From: Lycorma delicatula
Taxonomy: Eukaryota; Arthropoda; Insecta; Hemiptera; Fulgoridae
Assembly: GCF_047948215.1 (NCBI RefSeq)
Contig: NC_134460.1
Coordinates: forward strand, 123,331,324 to 123,395,323
Length of the DNA stretch: 64,000 nt
Direction: 5' to 3'
Position numbers and translations under genes: made by a program. The notes below the pieces were generated by a model, which was not told the DNA's origin, ran no database searches, and saw only the letters and a program-made list of their open reading frames with translations. This document shows positions 45,540 to 56,999 of the stretch, in pieces; position 1 is the stretch's first letter; each line of letters begins with the position of its first letter.

Positions 45540-48430
45540 AGTAAAGTTATTGATATCGATACATTGTAATTTTTTCGTATAGTATATTGTAATTGACTAG
45601 ATTACATACTGTAAAAAATAGCTACATAATATCTACTAATAAAATTTACTAAGGAAACAGAATTTTATTCTGATAATTCATTTATCGATAATTAAGAAAC
45701 TGTTCTCAAAATGGTTACAGTAAACTGTTCCATTAGATCAGGATGAGGTGATAAGATTTGGATGGAAGAGAATGATATAAGTTGACCATGTAAGGAAGTC
45801 AGGCTATGAAAAGAATTTAATTATTATATATTCTTCAATTCGCAATGGATTAATGAAACTAAATGTAGGTATATTTATAATACAATGCAAACTAAATATT
45901 TTATTGCCTGAGAGAATTTCTCAACTGGAACAAAGTAATGATCTTTCTTTATTTATCCACTTATTAGGGGTTTCTTTCATTTTTACTTTACCGTCTTTTA
46001 TATATTTTAAGGTTTTAGAAAAGAATATATTGATTTACCTACCTAGCAGACGGGTTTTAAGTCATTCCATTAGATTCTAATCTTCATAAAAGGATAATGG
46101 CTGAATAACAAATATTATTTTTTCAAATTTTAATATAATGGCGAAGACTAATTTTCCGTAATAAAATCAATTCCTTACTAAATGAAGCTCTTTAAATGTT
46201 TCTACAATTGAAAACATTTTAGAAAGTAGAAACAGTATTTTTAGAAAGATGAAGGCGTATCTTTTCAAGAAATCTATATAAAGATATTTCAATTTTCTGA
46301 AATAAGAGAATGACGTAATATTTCATAGCGACCTTTATTGCCTATAAATTGAAATAAAAGGAAAATAATGTAGGTTTTCTCTATTTGTATCTATTTTCTT
46401 GTTCGTAGGGGATTACGCATGAATGGTAAAACCTGATTTAATGAAACTTGTAATATTAACTTATTTTTACCAGTTTATTCGTTTGAAATCTTTGTTCTAT
46501 TTACCAGACCAGCTCTTCTCTTGACTGAAAAAATAAATCTTGAATCTCCTTACCCAGAATACAACTGATCAAAAATAATAGACATTTTATGATTATTTTT
46601 ATCATACAGAATACAATTTAGTAGAATAATTTGAACCGATCAAAATATTTGAAACAATTTTTCTTAAAAATTTAATGCGTTAAACTAAAACGAGCAAGGA
46701 TTGCAAATTATTTTTTGCAAACTGTTATTTTTTTACGATTTTGATAATGTAAAATTTTAAATGAAAACTATTGATTTAAACTTCTCAATGAAAAGTTTAA
46801 ATCAGTTAAAATGAATGCAAATAAATTTTTGAATAAACGTTAATTGTTTACAACTTCCTCCCTGCCTCAAAACTTTATGATTTTGAGATAGATTAATTAA
46901 TATAAAATATAAACGTTAGAACATTTGTAAGAAGCTGGAAACTCATAATAACACGCGAAACTAACCTTAAAATACGACTTCAGAAGATTTAGATTCGCCT
47001 TTCGGTGGCTGTGTGTCTAACTACTGTTGGTAATCAGAACCATTATAAAGCTGTCCTGTTACCTTGAACAGGACAAAGATTTGCGATTTTTAATCAAGAT
47101 TGAATGAGCGGAAATGAATTCCGCCGACTAAATGGTATTTTTAGTTACGTCATTTGGTTAGGTGCATATCCTCGACCTTCACGCCACATTTAGGATACAG
47201 TAATTATATCGATTCGAAAAATTAATACAGGACAGTAAGAAATTAAGAGATAAGCATCAAATCAGCCAAGTGAAGAATGAATTCAAAAAAGAAGACTTAC
47301 TAAAAAAATTGAATTTTGTGTGAATTTTGCCTGGAATTTCTTTCCGTATAAAAACTAACAAAAGGGTACACTATTCGTTTAAATAGTATTCATAAAATAT
47401 AATATCAGTATATAATAATAATTCTTTATTATCACTGTTATTATTACATCCTAAAATTCTCAGTTTTGCTGAATAAGTTATAAAAATCTTGATCATGGTG
47501 ATGTTTTCTGGCATCTGCCTTTTACGCTGATGGCAATGTGTGTTAAAATTACGACTTAAATGTGCATTTTAATTTAGATAAGTTTTAATAATTATGTCTT
47601 TATTAGATATTTATCGAATTTTTAATTATCAATTATTATTCGAAAACAAATTTGTGATGTATTATCTGTGATACATTAACATGCTACCTTTTTTCTATAC
47701 TACATAAAGTTCTTACACCTTATGCTGCATAGATTTTAAAATATCTTAAATCGAAAACAAATATTTTTTTATCAAGTGTACATGTGAGTGTAGGTGGATG
47801 TATGTTTGTGTGGAGAGGATGGATGTGTATTTAATATGCATATGTGAAGTTAGGAACATGGTTCCAAGATTAAATAAAACAATCTAATGGCCTTAACAGA
47901 TGCCATAGAAAGAACCATTTGGTAAAAAATAACCGGGTCAAGAAATATAAAATAATTTATGGTTAAAGTAAAGTACACGTAAAATTGATGAATACGAAGA
48001 TAATTTATGTGAAATTCAAACAAAAGAGGATTTTAGGATGGTACAGTTTAAATATTTTATAAGCCACTCTTATTTACAAACTTATAAAATTCTGGCCTAT
48101 TTAATATATTAAATATTTTATGTTTTTTTAAAAAAATTATACTTCAAATAAAGTAACAATTTTTACAATACTAATTTTAAATTCAGAACTCTGTATAATT
48201 TAAGTATTACTACACGATATTGTTAAAATGTTTGTTATATTTAATAATGTATAACTGCTTACAAATTAGTCAAACATATTTACAGCTTTTACAACATTTA
48301 TTTAACAAATTAATAAAAGTAAACTTTTATAAAAGTAAATTAATAAATTTACATAGTATTTATAAAGAAATCTGATAACAATTTTAATATAATGGCCGTT
48401 AGGAAAGAATATAATGGACTATTGAATATA
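45540..48430. other. AT-rich DNA, no gene assigned
   Basis: A less A+T-rich patch at 46980-47200 has an 8-bp hairpin (GTCCTGTT...AACAGGAC) and no recognised homology. A 75-codon ORF at 45853-46080 lacks motifs. Confidence 0.45.
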
Positions 48431-48437
48431 AAAATAT

Positions 48438-48875
48438 GAAGAAAAAAGCTTATCGAGATAGAAGAATTTTGTTTTTTAGGAAGTAGAATTACTAAAGATG
48501 GACGAAGCAGGGGCGATATAAATTGCCGATTGGCTCAGTACCTGAGAAGAAAAATTAGCTTTTGAAATGTGGTGCTACAGGAGAATGTTAAAAATCAGAT
48601 GGATGGATAAAGTGACAAATGAAGAGGTGTTGCGACAGATTGATGAAGAAAGAAGCATTTGGAAAAAATATAGTTAAAAGAAGAGACAGACTTATAGGCC
48701 ACATACTAAGGCATCCTGGAATAGTCGCTTTAATATTGGAAGGACAGGTAGAAGGAAAAAATTGTGTAGGCAGGCCACGTCTGGAATATGTAAAACAAAT
48801 TGTTAGAGATGTAGGATGTAGGGGGTATACCGAAATGAAACGACATGCACTAGTTAGGGAGTCTTGGAGAGCTGC
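48438..48875 (+). pseudogene. LINE ORF2 3' fragment with internal deletion
   Basis: EIEEFCFLGSRITKDGRSRG at 48458-48517 is joined near 48558 to FEMWCYRRMLKIRWMDKVTN and EEVLRQIDEERSIWK. This skips about the part of the reverse transcriptase thumb that normally lies between. An extra A in GGAAAAAATATAG shifts the frame; the rest (IVKRRDRLIGHILRHPGIVA, EGQVEGKNCVGRPRLEYVKQ, IVRDVGCRGYTEMKRHALVR) is open to 48875 in frame 48619-48927. It ends in (TA)n (48877-48898) where a LINE tail would be expected. It is closely related to the copy at 51545. Confidence 0.8.
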
Positions 48876-48876
48876 A

Positions 48877-48898
48877 ATATATATATATATATATATAC
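48877..48898. repeat. (TA)n microsatellite
   Basis: Eleven TA units at the 3' end of the LINE fragment. Confidence 0.9.
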
Positions 48899-48929
48899 CT
48901 ATAGTGTTATATACCGGGATAGAATAAAT

Positions 48930-50525
48930 AAACATCCCGGTAATAATTAGTTTATTTAACTAATATATAATGAGTTATGCACGAAAAATGTAATAAATAT
49001 TTTACGACGTGTTGTGTACGTGACATAAAAAAACGTTTATATCATATAAACATAGGTTTGGAAATTCTTTTGTTAACGAGTGTCGGCTGGCGAATGATTT
49101 CTTCGTGAATTCTGCGTCTTGGGTAAAATTAATCCAGTTTCATTCCCATTATTTTTTTTTAAATTTGTTCACAAATATATTTTCTTTTAAATTTGTTCAC
49201 AAATAATTTTTGTTTTTATAAACAGAGATAGATTAGATATAAATAGCAAGGATATTTTTCAAACAAAGAACAAATTCAGTATTTTTTTTGTAGAATTTTT
49301 TTTTTAAATAATTAATCAAGGGTGTAGCACCATTTTGGATCGCAGCACCACAATCTACATAGGTTACTGAGTAATTAAATTTTTTTTCATAATTTTATCG
49401 TGTATATTGTTATTTATGTGGCAATCACATGAAATGTGGCAAATGAAATATTGTTATTTCTACCAAACATCTACTTTTTCTGAAAAACGTGCTTGAGGCT
49501 TTTAACTAGTACTTACAAAATAGGCTTGAAGCCGTCAGGGTTAAGTATAACTTTGTATTTAATTAGTCATTTAATATTAAAATATTTATAAAATAACTAT
49601 TTTAAAATTTGCAAAAAAAAAAATTTATTAGGTATATTTTACTCATTTTGAAAACACTAATATCATCATCATAGTTTTAATATAATTTTGTACAAGAAAT
49701 TACAGAAATAGTTAGTAGTCGTTTATAATCAACATTAACTGTATTTTTATTTTAATACACTTTGAATGATACTTTATAAATATATCAAAAAAGTGATAGT
49801 CCAACCATGATTTTCTTCGTAACCTCTTAATAGGTAGCATGAATATCTTTTTACATCGTATTAATAATTTATAAAAACGAGATGAATCAATCTTTTTCCA
49901 AAATAGATGGATAACATTTCCTTTCTTCTTTCTTCTTATAATGTATATTATATATAATTTATAGATAGGTCATTTTGTTAATTTTTATTCAGACTTTATG
50001 AAATTGGCCGATATATGGAATGTTTTAATTTGTCGTCCGTAATTATTAACGATAATTGGTTAATAATAACCGAAGCAATTCGTTTTATCCTTCATCTTAA
50101 TACCTTCAAAACTAACAAAAAATTGAGATGGAGGCCCACCACCCCACCTCACTTAATCCCACCCCACCATTATTGTTATGGTTCAACCATGTTTACTCTT
50201 ATTATTTTTTTAAGTTATCTAACTTTTATATAAATACCTTTTATTATTATTCCTTATTTAAGTTCTTTGTTGTTATCTTTAATGATTCTTGGTTTTCTTG
50301 AGTTTATTTATTATCTGTGAACTTTTGGAATTCTTTTTTTTCTTCTATATATTTCTTTTGATGTAGCTTTTATATGATATCAATTGAGCAGCAGAGATTC
50401 AATACGTGTAATTCTATTAGAAATTCTAATAGAACTGAATTAAAAATTAAATAACAGTTGCTTAGAAACTGTCTAAACAATGCATAAATATAAATTATCT
50501 ATATAAATAATAATGTAAATGTTCG
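48930..50525. other. AT-rich DNA, no gene assigned
   Basis: 49070-49120 (GTTAACGAGTGTCGGCTGGC) resembles 51227-51250 (GTTAGCGAGTTTCGGCTCAC), so both may derive from an unnamed repeat. Nothing else recognised. Confidence 0.45.
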
Positions 50526-50529
50526 TTTG

Positions 50530-50531
<2 letters not shown>

Positions 50532-50609
<78 letters not shown>

Positions 50610-50642
50610 CAACACACACACACACACAACACACAACACACT

Positions 50643-50728
<86 letters not shown>

Positions 50729-50810
50729 CATACACACACATACATACACATACACACACGCACACGCACACGCACACGCGCGCACGCGCACACACACACA
50801 CACACACACA
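50532..50810. repeat. Compound (CA)n-(TA)n-(CA/CG)n microsatellite
   Basis: About 280 bp: CA with short AACACA interruptions to about 50657, pure TA to about 50724, then CATA, CA and CG-interspersed CA to 50810. Apparent ORFs in several frames and both strands are consequences of the repeat and not genes. Confidence 0.97.
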
Positions 50811-50814
50811 AAGT

Positions 50815-51540
50815 AAGTGTGTGTCATATGAGAAATTGAATAAAATATATTCCAGAACTGTATTTTAAGTAATTTTATAGAAATATGTAGAAAGTCAAAA
50901 GATTGGGATCGAAAAACATACTTTATGTTTGGCGTAAAATAACTTATCAATAACTCATCAACTGACAAATTTTAATAATTATCAACTGGCTTCTAAGATA
51001 ATTTAACTCAACACACCTCTGGACTACTCTGGATTGTGGGCCACTTGAATTCATCAATGTATCAGCTTAAGTGTAACACAAGTGAAGTGTTAGATTCTAA
51101 ATGCGGTGTAACTAACACAAAACAAACCGAAATACGGAAAGCTACAAAAAATATTGTTCCTCGGATAGAGTGTAAAAAAGGCAAAAAAAAAAAAAAATTC
51201 ACATTAACATAAACAAGTCAGAGACGGTTCGTTAGCGAGTTTCGGCTCACGAAACATTTAGCTCCCTCTGTGAACTTAAACTGTATTAAAATTCTAGGAG
51301 TATAAATCGAGGGGTAAGTTGAGTGCTTTCTTACGGGTATTTTCTAAAAAAAATGAACGAAAGTGGTCCCAGACCTCTATTTCACTTAGGTTTTAAGAAA
51401 AAAGGAATAAACCAAGAAAACTTGTTCTCGGAAAATATACTTTTTTAAGGTTTGAAATAAAATAAATTTGTTAATTTCCAAATAAACAAGAATTTTTAAT
51501 TAACTAATAGAGAATTTAATTTGAGATAATTTAAATAAAT
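50815..51540. other. No gene seen; probable repeat leader at 51215-51450
   Basis: 51215-51340 is less A+T-rich and shares a short block with 49070-49120. A TATAAAT at 51300-51306 was noted. No coding potential recognised. Confidence 0.4.
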
Positions 51541-51544
51541 TTTC

Positions 51545-51897
51545 ACTTTTGAAATGTGGTGCTATAGGAGAATGTTAAAAATCAGATTGATGGATAAAGT
51601 GACAAATGAAGAGGTATTGCGGAAAATAGATGAAGAAAGAAGCATTTGGAAAAAATATAGTTAAAAGAAGAGACAGACTTATAGGCCACATCTTAAGGTA
51701 TCCTGGAATAGTTGCTTTAATATTAGAAGGATAGGTAGAAGGAAAATAATTGTGTAGGCAGGCAACGGATGGAATATGTAAAACAAATTGTTAGGGATGT
51801 AGGATGTAGGGAGTATACTGAAATGAAACGACTGGCAATAGATAGGGAATATTGGAGAGCTATATAAAACCAGTCAAATGACTGAAGACAAAAAAAA
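51545..51897 (+). pseudogene. LINE ORF2 3' fragment with tail, sibling of the 48438 copy
   Basis: Starts FEMWCYRRMLKIRLMDKVTN, carries the same extra A in GGAAAAAATATAG, and continues VKRRDRLIGHILRYPGIVAL in the shifted frame, with added nonsense changes. After the last codons comes the short tail AACCAGTCAAATGACTGAAG and a run of As (51862-51897), which the sibling at 48438-48875 has lost. The 5' truncation lies at the same codon as the deletion junction in the sibling. Confidence 0.8.
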
Positions 51898-51899
51898 TT

Positions 51900-53155
51900 G
51901 GAATACAATTAATTAATTGAGTAAGAAATCTGTATATTTTTGTGTAACAATTTTTTGATAAGATCTTATATTTACAGTGGATTAGTACTTACCAAATTGC
52001 AGGCTTCGTGTAAGTCAATAAAAATTAATACTATCGTGAGTAGATAAAAAAAAATAACGAGAATATCAGAAATATGAAAATGATTCAACTTACGATTACG
52101 TTATCACAAAATATTAAAGTTTTGAAAAATCAATAAGTAGACTATTCTTTCAAACATATCGTATATTTCTTTACTTTTTCAATTTATAAAATGTCTTCAT
52201 CTTTTTCTGTGTACTCAATATAAATTTGAATATTTTTCTTTTAAGAATTTTCAAAGTTTCAATTTAAATTTATTTTAAATATTTCGTCAACAAATTTACA
52301 AAATTATTAAACGAACTTTAAAATTTATTTTAGTAATTTTTATTAAGATTTTCGTAATTATTGCTACTTTGAATATCTATCATAAGGTATATTATGTTAC
52401 AGAACGCTATAAAATGAGTAAAATCTTCTTTTCAAAAACGTTTACTTGTTTGGAAGAATATTAAACAATTTTTATTTTTCCCGTTAGTATGTATTTTTAT
52501 TTTAAATTTCTACTAGCACTGATAAAAAAAAAAGTCATAAATATACATTCATTTCTACAGTTGTCCCCAGAGAAGTCGGATGTACGGCCTAGTTAAACAA
52601 AAAACTCACATGTAAAAATAAAATAGGCTATTTTGTAGTATCATTTTTAACAAATTGGTTTGCGTGCGTGCGCGCACACTCGTACACATTTATTTGATTT
52701 TTATGTAAGAACAAATAAATATAGCGGAATAAAATTCTTATAAAACAAAAAATAATTTCGACAAAAATTAAAAAAAAAAAAAAATTAAAAAAAATATAGA
52801 AAAGAATTTACTTTCATTACATGAAATGGTGGAATTTAGACAGTAAAAAACGAATTTAGATAATCTTTATTTAACGTTTTAGGATCTTTAATTAATACAT
52901 TTAAGACTTTTTAAAATATTAATAAAAATCTTTTACAAGATAAAATGATTAAGCCTTACAATTTGTTCATTATTTTACGATAAATTCAGTAGTGTTAAGA
53001 CTATTAATTTTAATATGAATCGATCTTTACAAAGTTTAAAAAAAAACAATCTTTGAGAGAAAAAATCACAAATTATAATATTCTAGTACAAAAATAACCT
53101 TACGATTTTAGAGCGGATCAGAATAAAAAACAATTCTGATATTAGCCACATACGA
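51900..53155. other. AT-rich DNA, no gene seen
   Basis: GCGTGCGTGCGCGCACAC at 52663-52680 is a short alternating purine-pyrimidine patch. No coding features. Confidence 0.5.
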
Positions 53156-53164
53156 TTTTCTGTT

Positions 53165-53275
53165 AATTTTTCATCTTTTTTTCTTCAATAAAAAACCGAT
53201 TTATATTTACATTTTATTGGCTATATTTACATTAATTTTCTTACAATTAAATTTTCTACAAGTTTTTAAATGTAG
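53165..53275 (+). repeat. Partial transposon-arm copy; paralogous empty site of the SINE at 54154
   Basis: TTTCTTCAATAAAAAACCGA and GGCTATATTTACATTAATTT match the two flanks of the SINE at 54154-54483 (TTTTCTTCAATAAAAAAACG and GGCTGTATTTACATTAATTT) without the SINE between them. The repeat continues into the solo long-TIR type. Confidence 0.6.
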
Positions 53276-53279
53276 TGAA

Positions 53280-54090
53280 AATAATAAAAATAAAATACCT
53301 TAATTTTCTCAGCAAGAGAAAGAGTCTTTAAAACGGGTAAATTTAAAATAAACTTTACAATTTAAAAAAAAAAAAAAATTTTGCATTAATTCCACTCAAC
53401 TGTACTACTTATGTATGATTAAATAAAAAGAGACGAACAACTAAATCTGCTTCTCCGTTTTAATATATATACAAACTACTGAAGTCAAGTAGCATCTTTA
53501 ATAATAAAATAAATGGCCAGAAGCTAGTTCATTTATATTATATGGTGTTAGCGATAATTAATTCTTTTTTAGTATCGGGGTGGTAAACTGGTCCTAAAAA
53601 TCCTATCTGACATAGAAGGCTAAGAAAATAATTAGAAATAAAACAAGAATAAATTTTTTTACTAAAATAAAATTTATCAATATTTTAATAAAATATGTCT
53701 TCTTGTTTCAAAGTCTAGGGGAAAAAATAAAAACTCCTACAGTACAGACAGAGTTGCAACAAAAGAGAGAAGAAACAAATTGGTCAAATTACGTTTCCTA
53801 ACCAAAGATATCTACAACAAAAAGAATCTCTTACAAAGGGTCAAACTCAGACATTATACAACACACTCATTAAAATACAAAATGCTATTGAATTTATACG
53901 AAATGATACGGAAAGCGACCGGAGATATTTTAAATCGGGGAGAGTGTTGTGTACGTTGTGAATCAAGGAATTATTGTAACTAAGGTTTGTTATTCTGTTA
54001 CCATTTATCATTTCATATATTTTATTTATTTATTTTTTTGCTGTATAAAGAATAATGTTTATTAGGTACAGAATAATACGATATTGTGTT
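53280..54090. other. No gene assigned
   Basis: A patch at 53740-53980 has overlapping short ORFs (one of 67 codons) rich in lysine and leucine. No motif recognised; possibly a LINE scrap. Confidence 0.35.
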
Positions 54091-54153
54091 TATTTTTCGT
54101 TTGTTTTTCTTCAATAAAAAAACGATATTTAAAACTTTTTATTTACCATTTAC

Positions 54154-54483
54154 TTTCTTTCTTTCTTTCCTGTTTAGCCTCCGGTAACTACCGTTTAGAT
54201 AATTTTTCAGAGGATGAATGAGTATGATATGTATGAGTGTAAATATGTATATGTATATGTATGATATGTACAAGTGTAGTCTTGTACATTCTCAGTTCGA
54301 CCATTCCTGAGATGTGTGGTTAATTGAAAACCCAACCACACCAAAGAACACCGGTATCCACGATCTAGTATTCAAATCCGTGTAAAAATAACTGGCTTTA
54401 CTAGGACTTGAACGGTGTAACTCTCGATTTCCAAATCAGCTGATTTGGTTAGAAGCGTTCACCACCAGACCAACCCGGTTGGT
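54154..54483 (-). mobile_element. SINE (tRNA-derived family 1), full length
   Basis: Minus-strand copy with all parts: (CTTT)n tail, CCTGTTTAGCCTCCGGTAAC, body GTTCGACCATTCCTGAGATG, GGTTAATTGAAAACCCAACC, and the tRNA-like head at the right (box B region GGACTTGAACGG, box A region TTCACCACCAGACCAACC). CATTTA at 54147-54152 and 54484-54489 is a probable 6-bp target duplication. The paralogous empty site at 53165-53275 supports these boundaries. Confidence 0.85.
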
Positions 54484-54489
54484 CATTTA

Positions 54490-54935
54490 GCTTTTACTGG
54501 CTGTATTTACATTAATTTTCTCAGAATTAGATTCTGTTTAAGTTTTGTTACTAAAAAATTCCGCATTTATTAGTCATTTGCAAAGCTATTGTTCTACAAC
54601 TCTAAAAAAAAAAAAAATTGTTTTTCGACACCGAATTTTGTATTTTACATCGGATATCTTAAACACTACTGGGTTTACAGTTCTGGAATCGATTTTATCC
54701 TGTTTCCTAGCTTAAATTACATGATGAATTATCAACTTTATTCCTTAATTTGGGTCCCAAAAATTAAAGTAGGGCTTCTTATTATTAGAAGAGCTGAAAT
54801 AAGGACGAAATCTTTCGCTAGCCGTAACTTGAAAAGAAAGCGTTTCCATACTTATGTTTATGAGAACTTCTTTCATTAATTTCATCAGTAGAACATGTCC
54901 TGAAAGTTTCTCCGTTTTTTCGTGGGATATATATA
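54490..54935 (+). mobile_element. Solo long-TIR arm hosting the SINE
   Basis: Matches the arm at 20918-21320 (CTCAGAATTAGATTCTG / CTCAGAATTAAATTCTG; TTTTTCGACA; TTTCGCTA) and the right arm of the 16599-18618 transposon (GCATTTATTAGTCATTT, AAAGCGTTT-CATACTTATG, ATCAGT/GAACATGTCCTGAAAG). The end that should read AATCACTCTG is diverged. The 96-codon ORF inside is not considered a gene. Confidence 0.55.
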
Positions 54936-54939
54936 TATT

Positions 54940-56460
54940 ACATTATGTTTATTTTTTTACGGTTAGGCCTACTATGGACCACGCAAATATCATTTTTTTT
55001 ATTTTTCTCATTATTATTTCCGATTATTTGGTTTTTCTCTCTTCCGACCACTTTGGTGCGATTTTTTCTTTCCTTTTCGTTTAATATGCATATATACATA
55101 TATATGCACACACACACATACACACACATATATTTCATGTGGAAGATTCTGGGTTCAAATTTTATTTAGGCCTTTTCACACGCAAAATGTTTGTGTACAT
55201 ATTCATCATATTTGCTAGCAAAATCAATTATTCACTCAAAAAAAGAAGAAAATCTATGTTCTCTTAACTACAACCGCTAGATGATATTTAAGAAAGAAGA
55301 CAGGCAAAAAAAAAATTGCAACTTTGTATAAACACAATTCCCTACTAAAACTCATTTTAAAAAAGTCATGAATTTTTATGCACCCTTTTATCTTATGTCA
55401 TCTCTCATATACTGTTCATGTTCAATATCGATCGATTATAAATTCAAAAATAAAATAAGAGAAGAGGCGGCAGTCATCTCGTAAAGGAAATTAAAATATT
55501 TATTTTAATTTATATATATTAAATATTTATATATTTAATATATTTTAAATATATTTTAATATTTATTAAAATATTTATTAGTTTAGAGTTAAAATTTTTT
55601 ACAGAAGACTGGTAATAATTTTCATTATAATGTATTTAAATATTCTTAGTGCCTTTACAGACAGCTTAGGAGACCATAAAAAATTTAATATTTATTTTGG
55701 TATTAGTTTTTCCATAAGAAAATCAGTAAAAAATAAATGGGAAAATTAACTCTAGATTAATATAAAAAAGAAGTGTTTTATTACTTAATATTTCAGAACT
55801 ATAAATAAAAATAATAATTTATAAAATAAGGGAAAGAGGTAACCCAAATTCCATTTGAATTGAGTTAAAATTTTAACACATTTCCAGTTATAATGTTGAA
55901 AATTATTTTTATATTTCTAACTTTACTTATTTAAATAAATTAAAAAGTTATAAAACTTTTCACATCGGATAATGTTTTAAAACAGATAATGTTAGAATAT
56001 TTAAATAATAAAATTTTTGTGCTGAAGAATTTTAATAACCGAAAAAAATTCGCATGACTGAAATAACAATTCCAATCCAGTATACCATTCCAGTACTTTT
56101 GAGATATTTTAGACTCCTTCAATACTTTCTCAAATTCTAATCGGATTAATAAAAAAAATTAATGGAATAAATAACAAAAATGGTTGTATTTTTTTATTCA
56201 GATGTTCTCAAAATGTTGATACATGCAATGTATAAAATCATTTAGTAAGTTGTTTTTTTAATTAGTAAAGTACTCCGTTCCAATTTCTAATAAGACCTAA
56301 AAACTAACGGGAGATAAAACTAAACAAAGATTTGTATACGTAGAAAAACTAACTTTTAAGTTTGCTATATTTCTAACCATGATGGTCTACGATAATTGTT
56401 TAAACAACAAAATTTTGAAATGATAAGCTGAATCAAATTTAATAAACACAACATACTTAT
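54940..56460. other. AT-rich DNA with TA/CA simple repeat at 55081-55136; no gene seen
   Basis: 55490-55580 is a nearly self-complementary A/T tract built on AATATTTA and TTTAAATA. No coding features. Confidence 0.5.
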
Positions 56461-56467
56461 GATTGTA

Positions 56468-56621
56468 GCCGACCTCCGTGCCTTTGTAGATAGCGTCTCG
56501 GCATTTCGTGCGGAGGTTCCAGATTTGAATCCCGGTCAGCCATGTTATCTTTTCATACGCTACCAATTATTACCGGGATAATGACCATAGCTGTTGATGC
56601 CCGCTCTTTCATAACAGAAAA
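56468..56621 (+). mobile_element. Second SINE type (tRNA-derived) with LINE-like 3' tail
   Basis: About 155 bp. The head GCCGACCTCCGTGCC...GTAGATAGCGTCTCGGC resembles a tRNA 5' half with a diverged box A. Box B-like GATTTGAATCC is at 56522-56532, within GGTTCCAGATTTGAATCCCG. The tail GGGATAATGACCATAGCTGT then TGATGCCC (56576-56603) matches the 3' end of the ORF1-only LINE at 39586-39613. ATTGTA at 56462-56467 and 56622-56627 may be a short target duplication. The head is unrelated to SINE family 1 as far as I can see. Confidence 0.75.
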
Positions 56622-56639
56622 ATTGTATTAATTAATTTC

Positions 56640-56995
56640 TATCCTTAGGTCTTCTTTAAACTGCTTCAAACCATTTTACGTTCATTTTGTCACCATTACA
56701 CTTGTCAAACATTCTCTTCATAAACCTGTTTGGATCCATTCTTGTCAGATGTCCGTCGAAAGCCAGTCTTCGCTTACATATCGCTTCCCTGATATTAACT
56801 CCCGATAAAATTTTCTCAAGTTTCCTTAATTTCCAACCATCAATAGTTTTACTGAACGATCGGATTTTCTATAGCATCCGTCTTTCAGTAAGATCCAGTT
56901 TATCTATTTCCCGTTGGTTCAGAGCTACCCATTCTGCCAAGTATAAACCTCCTGATCGGATTGTCGTTGTACAGTGCTTGTTCTAGTTCATCATT
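56640..56995 (-). pseudogene. LINE ORF2 C-terminal fragment
   Basis: Minus strand: YLAEWVALNQREIDKLDLTE, RRML, then KIRSFSKTIDGWKLRKLEKI, NIREAICKRRLAFDGHLTRM and DPNRFMKRMFDKCN, ending near 56640 with KWFEAV. The 'KRR-L-x-F-x-G-H-x-x-R-M' block is typical of the end of reverse transcriptase ORFs in several LINE clades and is the same type as 19195-19630. Few stops, but truncated at both ends. Confidence 0.7.
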
Positions 56996-56999
56996 GAGA

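Noticed and set aside
50473..50868. Long ORFs of alternating residues on both strands
   Set aside because: They are translations of the compound microsatellite and carry no gene signal.
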